The notes under the pieces are model-generated. The model searched no databases and was not told the origin of the DNA. It saw only the letters and a program-made list of their open reading frames with translations. Position numbers and translations under genes: made by a program. From Gordionus sp. m RMFG-2023 (lineage: Eukaryota; Nematomorpha; Gordioida; Chordodea; Parachordodidae), in assembly GCF_954871325.1 (NCBI RefSeq), contig NC_088776.1, positions 22,492,508-22,556,507 on the forward strand: 64,000 nucleotides of DNA. Reading direction: 5' to 3'. Of this stretch, positions 21,401-32,100 are shown in pieces; within the stretch, counting starts at the first letter, position 1, and the number at the start of each line of letters is the position of its first letter.

Positions 21401-23025
21401 CTCTCTTACCATTAATCATTCTTTATCCTTCTCAGTTATTATATGTTCTAACTTTAAATATATTTCTGCTATTAAAAAATTTCCTTCATACTTGAGTTGA
21501 GCTAATATTATATTCTCAAAAATGATTGAGATTGAAATACAAACAAAACACAATTAAGATTTAAGAACTGAAAACTTTTAGTATAATATAGGAAAAAATG
21601 TGATTATTTGATCAAAAAACACATAAAAATTGGGGGAATTTTGTATTTGCCTTATGTTAAATCCCTATATGATTATTGGAAGTTTTAAAAAAAAAATCAT
21701 CAAAAAAATTTTTGAATTCATCCTTAAAGATTTTTTATGTATGAAAATTACAAAAGATTTATTTATTTAAGATTTTTTTAAAAGAATATAAAATTTGATA
21801 AATAATTTGTTCTTCAGAAATTTATGCTCATTTTTTTTTTTTAAATTCTGATTTATGATAATCAGAACAAGATGTAGAAGGGTCCTATTATTTACTTTGC
21901 TTCTGATTGTAAACTATTTATTTTAATTTGGCTTTAGAAAATATTTAACAAAAAGTTAACATAACAATCAAAACTATAAATTTAAGGGGTATTTGATTTA
22001 AAGTGGCTTTAATTCTAAAAAATTTTAATTATAAATATTTCTATATAATTTTAAGATTAAAAAATAATTCAAAAATTTAAGATTTTAGAAAATTTAGAAA
22101 TAATTTATATTTATTATTCTTTTAATATTTATAAATTTTTTTAATTTTCAATATGTCTAGTCATGAGTTTGATTAGTGTAGGCCTCCCCTTTCCTAAAAA
22201 ACAAATATTCTTATAGATCTTTTCATATATTTTGAGGCCTCTAAATATATAAAAATTTGAAAACGAACTTAAATAATTTTGACAAAATGTAATTTGTCTA
22301 ATTTACCTCTCTTAAAATGGATGCTATTTTATTGTCAATATAACCAACACTGTATTTGTGGTAACAGGTTGATAATAAATCCATCCATTTCAATTTTATT
22401 TTTTTAATTGCATAAGTAGAATCATCCATTTTATGATAAGATTTATATACTGAGCCATAACCCCCTTTACCAATCAAACAAATTTCATTAAATGTTTTAC
22501 TGTATGTGCTATTTAAAAAATATTTTAAAGCCAGGATAGTACATTTACAAAGTATTCATAGGTACAAAGTTAACAGGCTCATTATTAAATGGAGTTCCAG
22601 TTTCTGTAAATAATTTCAAAAAATATTCCCATATATTTTTTCTTGAATTTGCAAATTCAGGTGACATCATTATATTTGGTATGATGTTTAATGATTTTAG
22701 TAGATTTGTTAGTCTAATGATTATATATCATCTTAATTGTTTGTATACACATCTGATAATTACCTTTTTAGTTTGTTGATGTCATTGGATTTATTAAGCA
22801 TGTAATATAAATTCTCAATAAGACTACATAAAATAAGCCAAAGAGCAGAACTAGGTCTAGCAGAAAATTCTTTTATGTCTGACTTTCCATCTACTATTAA
22901 ATCGGAATCTTTATTAATGGAAATCAATTTAAAAATGGGTGCTAATACAACTCACAATCGAATCTCTTTATAGTGTGGATTTGGTTATGTTTATCAGGTT
23001 GCTTGAAGTTTGGTTCAAAGGACAT
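9485..23025 (-). CDS. EIF2AK1: Heme-regulated inhibitor type eIF2-alpha kinase (HRI), 474 aa
   Basis: Cytosolic Ser/Thr kinase that phosphorylates eIF2-alpha and slows translation under stress (known for the family). Exons on the minus strand: 23025-22956, 22908-22764, 22713-22549, 22508-22307, 12994-12386, 9764-9624, 9577-9485; together 1425 bases with no stop and all phases agreeing. Residues about 40-126 match the helical HRI N-terminus (ALWLILCSLIENLYYM). The glycine loop GKGGYGSV starts at 140, the catalytic Lys lies in AIKK at 160-163, IHRDIKPENIF has Asp297, and GDFG (Asp323) and SAPEQ (382-385) follow. YDFK joins VDIYSAGIILYELL across a 2.6 kb intron, and FNTESER matches the HRI FGTEMER block, which favours HRI over GCN2 or PERK. 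The kinase insert is short, so the protein is shorter than human HRI (about 630). Four introns are 40-50 bases; two (2621 and 9312) are swollen by transposons. Confidence 0.9.
10470..10680. mobile_element. GC-patterned MITE in EIF2AK1 intron
   Basis: Contains gacccgaacc, cccgggctgg, ggcccggacc, ccgggtcg and gagccgggccg clusters in an otherwise AT-rich intron, ending in a hAT-like atggtacatctgcaggtc. Related to 7650-7895. The target duplication was not identified. A G-run (about 9 Gs near 10750) follows it. Confidence 0.5.
11030..12050 (+). mobile_element. Ty3-type LTR retroelement fossil (pol part)
   Basis: Recognisable parts in order: the end of reverse transcriptase (LSTFLGMASYYRKYL near 11170-11230), an RNase H region (IGIAADASKKGLG near 11370-11420) and the zinc-binding start of integrase (MRNEGHLESGKTKLL near 11940-11990). 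Family: Ty3 (Metaviridae-like). No LTRs are recognised at its ends. It is badly broken, with many breaks and missing sections, so an old insertion. It lies inside the 2.6 kb intron of EIF2AK1, on the opposite strand. A G-run near 12130 follows it. Confidence 0.75.
13090..14875 (+). mobile_element. Decayed hAT transposon with transposase remains
   Basis: Plain DNA transposon in the large EIF2AK1 intron. The plus strand around 14405-14630 encodes a typical hAT C-terminal dimerisation region: DVLNVWRENKSELP, then IPATSTPSKRVFSIAG and LNSRRSSL. Upstream open stretches at 13500-14075 (ELLAFLSKFKETVEFLS) fit the central helical domain. Frames change between these parts, so the transposase is a pseudogene. 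GC-rich flanking blocks (cggcgcgccgcc near 13210-13240; ggcggcgcgcc-like and gccgccgatag near 14760-14860) look sub-terminal; the right end probably finishes caggtcta near 14870. The left end and target duplication are unclear. Confidence 0.7.
14876..16240. other. EIF2AK1 intron: AT-rich, one MITE-like end
   Basis: No coding exon supported. 15405-15480 (gggtttgggttcagc...aggttttcatccctg) looks like one end of a hAT-type element; a similar gctgaacccgaaccc patch lies near 10848. A 78-codon open stretch at 15958 shows no family features and poor context. Confidence 0.35.
17335..18540 (+). repeat. Left-arm tandem array of foldback copy B, ~11 units
   Basis: Units of about 119 bp start with TGACAATTGTCATAATCG and end with GATGTACC(A/C)TAGATAA. 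Palindromes near 17335, 17575, 17694, 17814, 17933, 18052, 18171, 18289 and 18518, with variant copies near 17457 and 18407. Several consecutive units are nearly identical. Confidence 0.85.
18775..19995 (-). repeat. Right-arm tandem array of foldback copy B, ~11 units
   Basis: Inverted copy of the left array, with palindromes near 18788, 18908, 19027, 19146, 19265, 19385, 19501, 19621, 19739 and 19983 and a variant (gataattatc) near 19858 that mirrors the variant in the left arm near 17457. This mirroring argues for arm-to-arm gene conversion or duplication of a whole arm. Confidence 0.85.
20851..22306. other. EIF2AK1 intron, AT-rich, no feature seen
   Basis: Apart from the hAT fragment ending near 20835, I see no repeat, RNA or exon here; long A/T runs only. 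Confidence 0.5.
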
Positions 23026-23181
23026 AATGTCTATTTAAATATTCGCTCCTACATATGTGATAACGCAAAATATAAAAGATAGAGAGATTGACATTTACTT
23101 AGAGTGTGTTCAGCTGTTATATAATTTGTTAGCTGTCATGATATGTTGATCTAAAATTTGACAACTTTTTTGGCGAAAAAA
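23026..23181. promoter_or_regulatory. 156-bp shared head-to-head promoter region
   Basis: Lies between the EIF2AK1 start codon (minus, 23025) and the SMARCE1 start codon (plus, 23182). Both transcripts must start within or overlap this interval unless there are unseen 5' UTR exons. It contains an A/T-rich core (atttaaat near 23034; aaaatataaaag near 23068) but no element I can assign with confidence. Confidence 0.6.
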
Positions 23182-26100
23182 ATGGATTCATTTATAACCT
23201 CTTCACATTCTAATCTAAATCCCTCTATGGTAACCAAATTTATAGTTTATTAATCTAAAATTTATATAGGATGAAAAATGTATTATGCATCCAAAATCTT
23301 TAGAGAAACCGATGATGCCTAATATTAAATTTAGTAAAAATGTAAGAGTATTTTATATATAAAAATATATATACTTAATAAAGATTTGGGAACATGTTAA
23401 AAATCAATATCCTGATGCAAAAATTTCTGAAATTAATCAAATTATTGGTCAAATGTGGCGAGATTTAAATATGAATGAAAAACAGGAATATTTTGATCGA
23501 TATGAAATTGAAAAGGTCATTATATTATTCTATTTTAAATTATTAACCAATAATTTTACAGAATGAATATGAAAAAAATATGAAATTATACCAAAATTCT
23601 TCATCTTATCAATCATATTTGGCAATAAAGTTAAAAGGTATCTTGATAGCATATTACTTTTAAAAATCATTTATTTTATTAGAAGAATCAGATTTTAATA
23701 GTTCAATGATATCCTCTATGAATCAGGTTAATCCAAACAATCATTACAGTTCTTCACAGATCTTTGGAAATGGAGAATCAATGAATTCATCTATGACAGG
23801 AGTATATGGAATGTCACACCAATATAATAATCAAAATATTTTGAACACCGCTGATAATTTAACTTCTCGTTTAATGAATAATGACCATTTTATGGCAAAT
23901 CAACCACCTTTTGCTACTCAAACAAGTAATGAATTTAATATACCCTTTTCACCATATACCACCAAATATATGGGGCCTATGCTGATAAATAATTCTGCAT
24001 ATATAAGTAATTCTCCAAAATTACAATCCCTTTCTTATGAATCTAAATTTCCCAACAATTATAATAATAGTATCCCTTTGCCACCTTCGCATCCAATAAA
24101 TTATAATATTGCAAATCACCAACAACACATTCCACCTATTAATAATCCAATACATCTTAAAAACAGTAATCCAAATATACAGCCTAATAATTTTTATCAG
24201 CCATCTAGGCCACCTGGAGTGCCTCCATTTGTGCATAACCAGCAACATGGCAGTACTGACTCTAAGCTTAACAATATGATAGGCTCTATATATCCACATC
24301 CACCTTCTGAACCAATATTTATTCATCCTCAAGCCCCATCTTACATAAATTCTTATAATCAAAATGTACCACCAAACATAGCACATATTAATCAAAACCA
24401 TTTTCAAGCTAATGCCCCTATAGAGTCCTTGCAATATTCACATCATCAACATCCACCCCCACCCCTTAATGCACCGCGACCTCAAGCTCCCAATATTTCA
24501 CAATATCAAGCACACCCAATTGTTCCCACCATGCAGCAAATAAATTCACTACAATCTATTAGCTCAATGAATATAGGCAATCAAATAAATGTAGTTACTC
24601 CTTCATTAGAACGTATGCCTCACATGGCACCACCATTTCCTAATAGGCCTCTCTCCAATAATTTAGGCAGTAGCACCTATTTAACATCACATTTAACAAT
24701 GAATAATGTGCCAACATCAGTTCATCTAAATAGCAGCCTTTTTACTGATGAGGGAATTAGTGATTTTGATTATGAAGATCTTCTGACCTCCTCTAACCCT
24801 ACTCCCTTACCTCTTGGCTCAAACAATTCCAATTCTCAAACATACCTGATAGGGATAGATGATAGTTTTGAAAAATATTCAAAAAGAATTTCTAGTTACA
24901 GATTTAATAGGAATACAAGATTGATGCTTGAAATTTTTTCTGAAGTTTGTGTGCCAGATACTAGAACCATTGTGACTAGTCAAAGGATGGCTGTTCTTAA
25001 AAGGCAAGTTCTATCACTCAATTCTCATCAAGTAAATTTCAACTTTTTAATAAGTTTCAATTTTTGGCTTATATATAACTTATTAAATTATGCATTTACA
25101 TTTTTTTCAGGTTAATTATGTTACTTTTTTCCTTTTTAAAGCTTAATACTGACTTTAATAATATTAATAGTTTAAAAAATCCAATAATTTTAACAATATA
25201 TTATGCATTTAGAAAAAGCTTGAAACAGAATTAGATGACATCAAACAAAAATTTAAAATTAAAAAAGATTTGATCAAATCATCATCTGAAGCATTTCATA
25301 AAAAGCTTCAACAAGTAATCTCTAGGAAATGATTTATTTTATTAATGTCAAAAATAATAAGAATAAAGGTGTAGCAATACTACTTTTAAGACTCCAATGT
25401 GATATATGATAATATTGATTTGATTTTTAATAATAACTAAAATAAAAAGATTCATATATAATAAGGTGGATCAGCTAAGATAATTATCAGTTAAATTTTT
25501 ATATAATAACCCAATATCGATTGTATAAATAATTTATTGGTCTATTATTTTGACAAATTGGGTTAGCACATTTAAAAGTAATTGATTTTGAAATTGTAGC
25601 AATTTCCTTATATTATGTATTACCATGATTGTTTAGAATTGTCAATTCAAGCCAATGGATGAAATGTATGGCCAAATAGTGATGAGAATGAGAGAACAAT
25701 TCCAGAAGCAACTATCCAGTGAAAGGGAACTGCGGGAAATGGATACTAGGCCATCACTTTCTCAGTCTGACAGCATCATAATCCCCAGTCATCAATCGGA
25801 AGAGAATACTCATCACATTCAATTAGACTATTCTTCTAACAATGATGTTTCTACCAATCAAGATCAGTCATTACCTATCAAAAATAATATATCAGAACAC
25901 AACCAAAATTTTAACAATAAAATGGAAATTCGAAATGAAATGGATGTTAACGAAGATGTAACCCAGTCTCACAACAATATATGTTTGATGCCAGGGGAGG
26001 TAAAAATTAACATAATTTAACGATTTATCTGAAATATATGCCATAATAGTATTTGATATTCTTTTAATTTAATAGATCATATCTAAAGTCTTTATCGAGA

Positions 26101-29100
26101 TTCATTATTTTTTTAACCACTTTATTTTATATATTTTTTTTGTATTAAATAAATTTTATGATTTACATTTTAAAATTTTAATTTAAAAAAATTTTCTTTC
26201 TTGGAAAATATCATAATTATGAGTTAAAAACATTTTTAATAGAATTATAAAGATGATAAAGAATTATTAATATTTTAAATCTATCTTTATATTTAATCTA
26301 AAACATTATTTCAATTTACTTGAGGATATAAAAGAGACAACATTTATTGGAATATAATAATTAGTCAAGAGAAATCTGATTATTAATCAAAAAATGTTAA
26401 GAAGAGAAAATACTTAATAGAAATTTGAAAAATAAAAGAAGAGAAAATACTTGATAGAAATGAAAAATAAAAATATAAGGAGAAAAATAATGATTAAAAA
26501 GGATAAAAAGACAAGAAATATTTAAGATGAAAAAAAGGGGAAAAAATGATTAGAAATGAAAAAATAGAGAATTGAGGGGAAAATATAGAAATTATTTTAA
26601 AAAAGACAGGAATATTCAAAATATTAAAAAATCTATTTGCAAAAACTAGGGGTGTACTGATATCACTTTTTGGAGGTCGATCTGATCCAAAATTCCCAAT
26701 ATGAAATGCCAATTACCGATACGATATCATATTTAATTTTGTATTCTGTAAAGATACCAATGGTTTTAATTTGTAATATACTTTTTTAGAATAACATCTA
26801 TAATTTAATTATACCATAACTTATGTCATTTAAATATATTATAATGATTATTCTATTGCAATTTTAAAAGTATATAAAATATTTTTATTGTTAAATAACT
26901 TTTATATAGTAAGTAACAACATTAATCTAATATACATAATAAGAATAAACAAATATATTATGAAATTTGAATAAATATTTAAAATAATATTTAACATTAA
27001 TATATAGAAGATTTTTTTTAGAAATACCAAAATTTTCAATTTATCAGAAATCAGCCTGCGGTGATGGTTACTGTCAATATCACCAGTTTCATTAAAACAG
27101 ATTCTGAAGAGATTATGTGCATTCTCTAATGCGCAAAAAAATAACAATATGGCAGAATGTTTATTAATTAATTATTATTATTAAAAAAATATAGATTTCG
27201 ATTTTATTTATAAAAATAAATGATTTTAGATATTTAAAAAATTTATAATATTTTATTTTTGTTAAAGACGCCATTTTATATCGGATCGGAAAATTTTATA
27301 ATATTGACCGATAACCGATATTTTAAAATAGGTGAAATAAATATCTGCCCGATCCGATAAAAAATATCGGTACATCCCTAGCAAAAACCATTACAGTCTC
27401 ACCATAAATCATCTTGGTTCAATAAAAATTTATTCCATTATTAAATAATGTAGATGGTTTAATTTTTTTCTATTAATATTTACTGTTCTTTTCAAAATTT
27501 TCTATTACATTTTAAAATAAATTTCCCATGTAATATAATATAATGCTCATTTTTTATCATTTGGCTTAAAATTTTCTGAATTTTGAAGAAGAATTCTACT
27601 CTACAAATAACTCGACCTTCATCTGTTCGTAGTTTTTGTACTGCGCTATATATATCCTTGTTTTATTTACCACTAAACCCCTCATTCACAGTTAGCGCTT
27701 ATTTGCAGGAAAGAATGCAAAATACAGCATGTTTTGTATTTATCGCCTCGAATTCACGTTATCTGTGAATGCAAGGTATTCCATATTGGAGACAACATAT
27801 TTAGAATACATGCACACGTTTTTCCTAATGCATAATATGTCAATATATAATTACTATTCACTTTACAATAGCAAAAATTTCCTTTTTAATCTGGAAAACC
27901 TGTAATATTTAATCAGTCATATTACAATTCTATTTCTTTAATTTTTATAATTATAGGAATCTAATGAAGAACTTACTAATTGCAAACAAACTGATCTTAT
28001 TTCATCTACCGATCCAATATGCTCTAACATAGGTGATCAAAATGCCCAAATAACCAACAGTTATGACAATACAAACAGGTTTTATAATCATATATTTATA
28101 TAAATTTTCATAGAAATAATTATAATAATAATGAATTTTAAATTAAATCACATAACTCTTGGAAAGAGGGAAATCCCCCCCCCCTCCCCCATCCCCTCAT
28201 ACCAAATTTGACTGTTCATGTAAATATCATTTTAACCCTTTCACATTCGACATTTTTTCGATGAACAAAAATTTTAAATTAGTTAAACAAAAACAAAAAT
28301 AACACATTTTCAACGTAAAAAATATATAGAATTATTAAATGTTGCCATTTGTCATGCATGGGATATTCTGTAAAAAAGATATACAATTTATTTTGAATGG
28401 AATAAAACAATTGTGATTTTTATTTAAACAGAGATATTTTACATTTTATACATTCAACTCTTAAATAATCATTTGTGCAGTTCTTACATCTTTGTCTGTT
28501 AGCCGCTGATTGCCTGTTTTATCAAATCTAATATCTGTTATTGGGTGAAAACTATTCAATCTCCTCTTTTTTTTATCAATCTTCAAAGTATGTCTACCTT
28601 CTTTTCTATCATTTTCTTTTTCAACCATTATCAATACTTTTGCTATCTGACCTTTAAATACTAGAAGAGATATATGTTTACTAATATTCTGTTTCATATG
28701 GCGTCTTTAGAATAACCATGAGTTTACTATACGGGACTAATAAATGAAAGAACACTCCATATATAAACGCTTCCATTTTATGTCAATTTTCTAGAGTTCA
28801 ATCAACATATACTGGAGATTCACCCCGTCCATAGCACCTTTATAGTCTTGAACTATGGCCAGAATTTCGACATTATAAAAAGGTTAATCGGATACCGACC
28901 ATCTTCTTGTTCGTGATTTGGGATTTATACCCATAAATTATGATATGGTTATAACCGATTTGTTATCAAACCATTTGTAAATTATAATATTATTAGAATC
29001 AACCTTATAATCAAGGAACCCTAATCCATTTTTTTATGATTTTATTATGAACCATATAGCATCCTGATAATTGATTAGATCTAAGGATCCCGACATGATA

Positions 29101-32100
29101 AAGCCATTATCTTTGAGAGTAACTTCTAATTTATACGAAGGGAAAAAAAATTTCCACTTTTATATAGGGAACCAGTTTTTAATAGTCGAATAACAATATC
29201 TCTACTAATTCCCATCATAGTTTTTTTATATTTGTGTGTATTCTTAAATATGAAATAAAAATTTAAGGTCCTCATCCTTTGCAAAGTCAGCCTCAGAAAT
29301 ATCTCCCTCTGAGTTATAGATGTTGGGGTCATCCTAAAAATTTATGGAAAAAATCTGCATATAAATGTAGAAAAAATTTTATTGAAAAGAAATTTAAACT
29401 TTCTTAACTTTTTGCAAATATTATAGGAACTTGCTAAATGAAAATAACCAATAATACACAATGTTTTCTATATTATATTTTCAATATTTAATAAAAAAAA
29501 CATTTAGGGGAATAATTGCATTAGAAAATCCCAATGTTACCTATTGGCATTTCCTTTAATATTAAATACTAGTAATAATATATAATAAAAACATTATATA
29601 CCTTTGATTTATATATATATATCTATATAGAATGGTTATATATTAAAAGTGTAAAATACTGAATTTTGAACATTAAATATTGTTTTGTTAATTAATATAT
29701 CTAAGTAGCAAACATTGACTTTTTAAATATAAAAATAAATTAATTAAAAATTTTGATGACAAATGATCTTGCTGGGCGTTAAAGTGTTAAGCTATAAATA
29801 GTTCTCCCATAATCCTCACCCCACCTCACTCTCCCTAAAAAATGTATACAAAAAGAAAGGATTTGAAAGAAAAATTATAACCTTAAATAACGGCTATAAT
29901 TCAAAATTTTTAGAAAAAACATTTTAACAAAAAAAAGCGGAAACCCAAAATTATTTTTATAAAAATCTAATATAGCCAAAGGCTTACACTAAGTTCACTT
30001 TAAGATCTTCAACAAAATTTTTGTGGAAAAAATTCATCTAATAGTGGTCCCCTCTTAGAAAAATCCTGGATATGCCAGTGACTCCGAGGTACTTAGGGAT
30101 ATTATAATTTTGTAAATTTATGTATATTTTCTCAAATACAAATTTTTAAAACTAAAGGTAATACTTTAATATCATATTGGTTAGAATATGAATTAAAGAA
30201 ATATTAGATAAATAAATTGTAGATTAATTTATGTAAAATTTTCTCATTTTTTAATTGTATAAAATAAATTATTAAAATGTTGTTTTTTTATAGAGGTGGG
30301 GGGGGGGGGTATCATAAATTTATTCGGAGGTGCTTCCTCAAGTATCCCTAATATGTATGCCTTGGTATTAAAATTTTTTAGCTTCATTAAAAATCACTTA
30401 ATATTAGTGCTTGTGAACGTTATTTCTAAAAAGAAACGCCTTACTACTCGTTACCTTGTGAAAAATGGAACGTGTTACTTACTATTTTTAAAAAGTAACG
30501 TTACTTATTACTTAAAAATACTGTTTTATAAAAATTTTCTTTTTATTTATTTTTAGGGCTGCACTATTTTTTACTGGAATTTAATGTTGGGTCGATTTTT
30601 ATAAACGTTATGATTAAGATTTTGAATAATATTATTTAAGTCTCAAGATTTGGCAAATAGGGATATAAACCTTTCTGCCATCTATAAGTAAAATCTTCAT
30701 TTTACATAATATTATTTTGGCTAAAATCTTAATCGGGTCTTTTTTAAAGATCGACTCAAATCGGGCAGTTTAACAACACAATTGAAATATAAATGACCTG
30801 GTTATAAATGTGTATATTTCATAATTGACACAAGATTAAGAGATATTTTTAATACATAACCAAACCATCTTGGAATATTAATAATACTTGAAAATATGTT
30901 ATCAAACAAAAATATCTTAAGGAGGGGTTGACAGCGACAAAAAAAATTAGGCTATATTTTGGATCGGCAAACCCGATTCTATTTTGAATTTTAAATCGCC
31001 CGATTTAAAATTCTTCCTTATAATAATTTTGTTTTGTAGCAACTTGTAATGTTATATCGATATTCCAAGATGTTTATGCATGTTACTAATCTTATGCCAC
31101 TTCTGAAATATACACATTCAAAATTAGTTCATTTAAATATCGGTATAACACTATTTATTTTTAACAACCATTGATTTTCAAAATTTTGTCTGATGAATAA
31201 CACATTCGCTGTGCTAAACACGATCAACTGGCACAGAGGATTGGAGGGTTGTTTAATTTAATAACATTTTTAAGTGGTGGAATTTATTAAAAATACTTAA
31301 AGAATTTTTTTTTTTAACTAATTTGAGAATTAGGGCCCTTAATTTTCTTTATTGGTGTAACTATATTTATGACAGTATTGGTTTTGGCCTGAAGCATAAT
31401 TTTTAACAATTAATAAACTATCAGATTGTTATCTAATTAATATTAAATTAATTAAGATATATAATTTATATTCTCTAATATTATAATTTTTTTATTAATG
31501 GTATACATTTATTATCTAATTTGTTCTAATAAATTTAATATATTTAAAAATGTTTGAAAAATATATAATAATACTATTAAAAAAAAGAACGGAGATGGTG
31601 TGACGCAGGGAAACAAAAATGAAAAAGGGAAGTAAGCGTTGTCTATGATAGCTCTTTGGCTAGAAGGCTACCATAGAAACTGATATAATTAGCTTTGTGA
31701 ATCGCTATGGATAATCGTTGACGAAGAAAAAAACCCTCTCGGGGTTCTTCTGAGAGTTTGCTGATTTGTGATCCTAATTTTTTGAAAAATGCTAAGGCGA
31801 GTTTGCCAAAGGTGCCAAGAGTGGTTGATATGATTGGGATGAAGCAATGATCGTTTATTATTTCTGTGTATTTAGAAATTTTAAGTTGTTCCTTCTGGTC
31901 AAGGATGTTGATGGCGTGGTTGGATGGGGCCAAGGGGTCAATACAGGAATAGTCCCATACCAAAAGTTGGCCTCTCCTCCATGGAATTTGAGAGATCCCA
32001 TCAGGACGTTTACCGTCAGATCTAAAAAGACCCTAACGTGGAAGGAATTTGGGCGGATTTCAGAGCATGTTGGATGATTGTATTACATTGCTTGTGTCTG

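Noticed and set aside
24021-24434. 137-codon minus-strand frame
   Set aside because: Antisense shadow of the SMARCE1 low-complexity exon; Ile/Trp/Arg/Tyr-rich as expected from reversed Asn/Pro/His codons.
28461-28697. 78-codon minus-strand frame as a gene
   Set aside because: Part of the piggyBac transposase remnant; the protein family continues in another frame.
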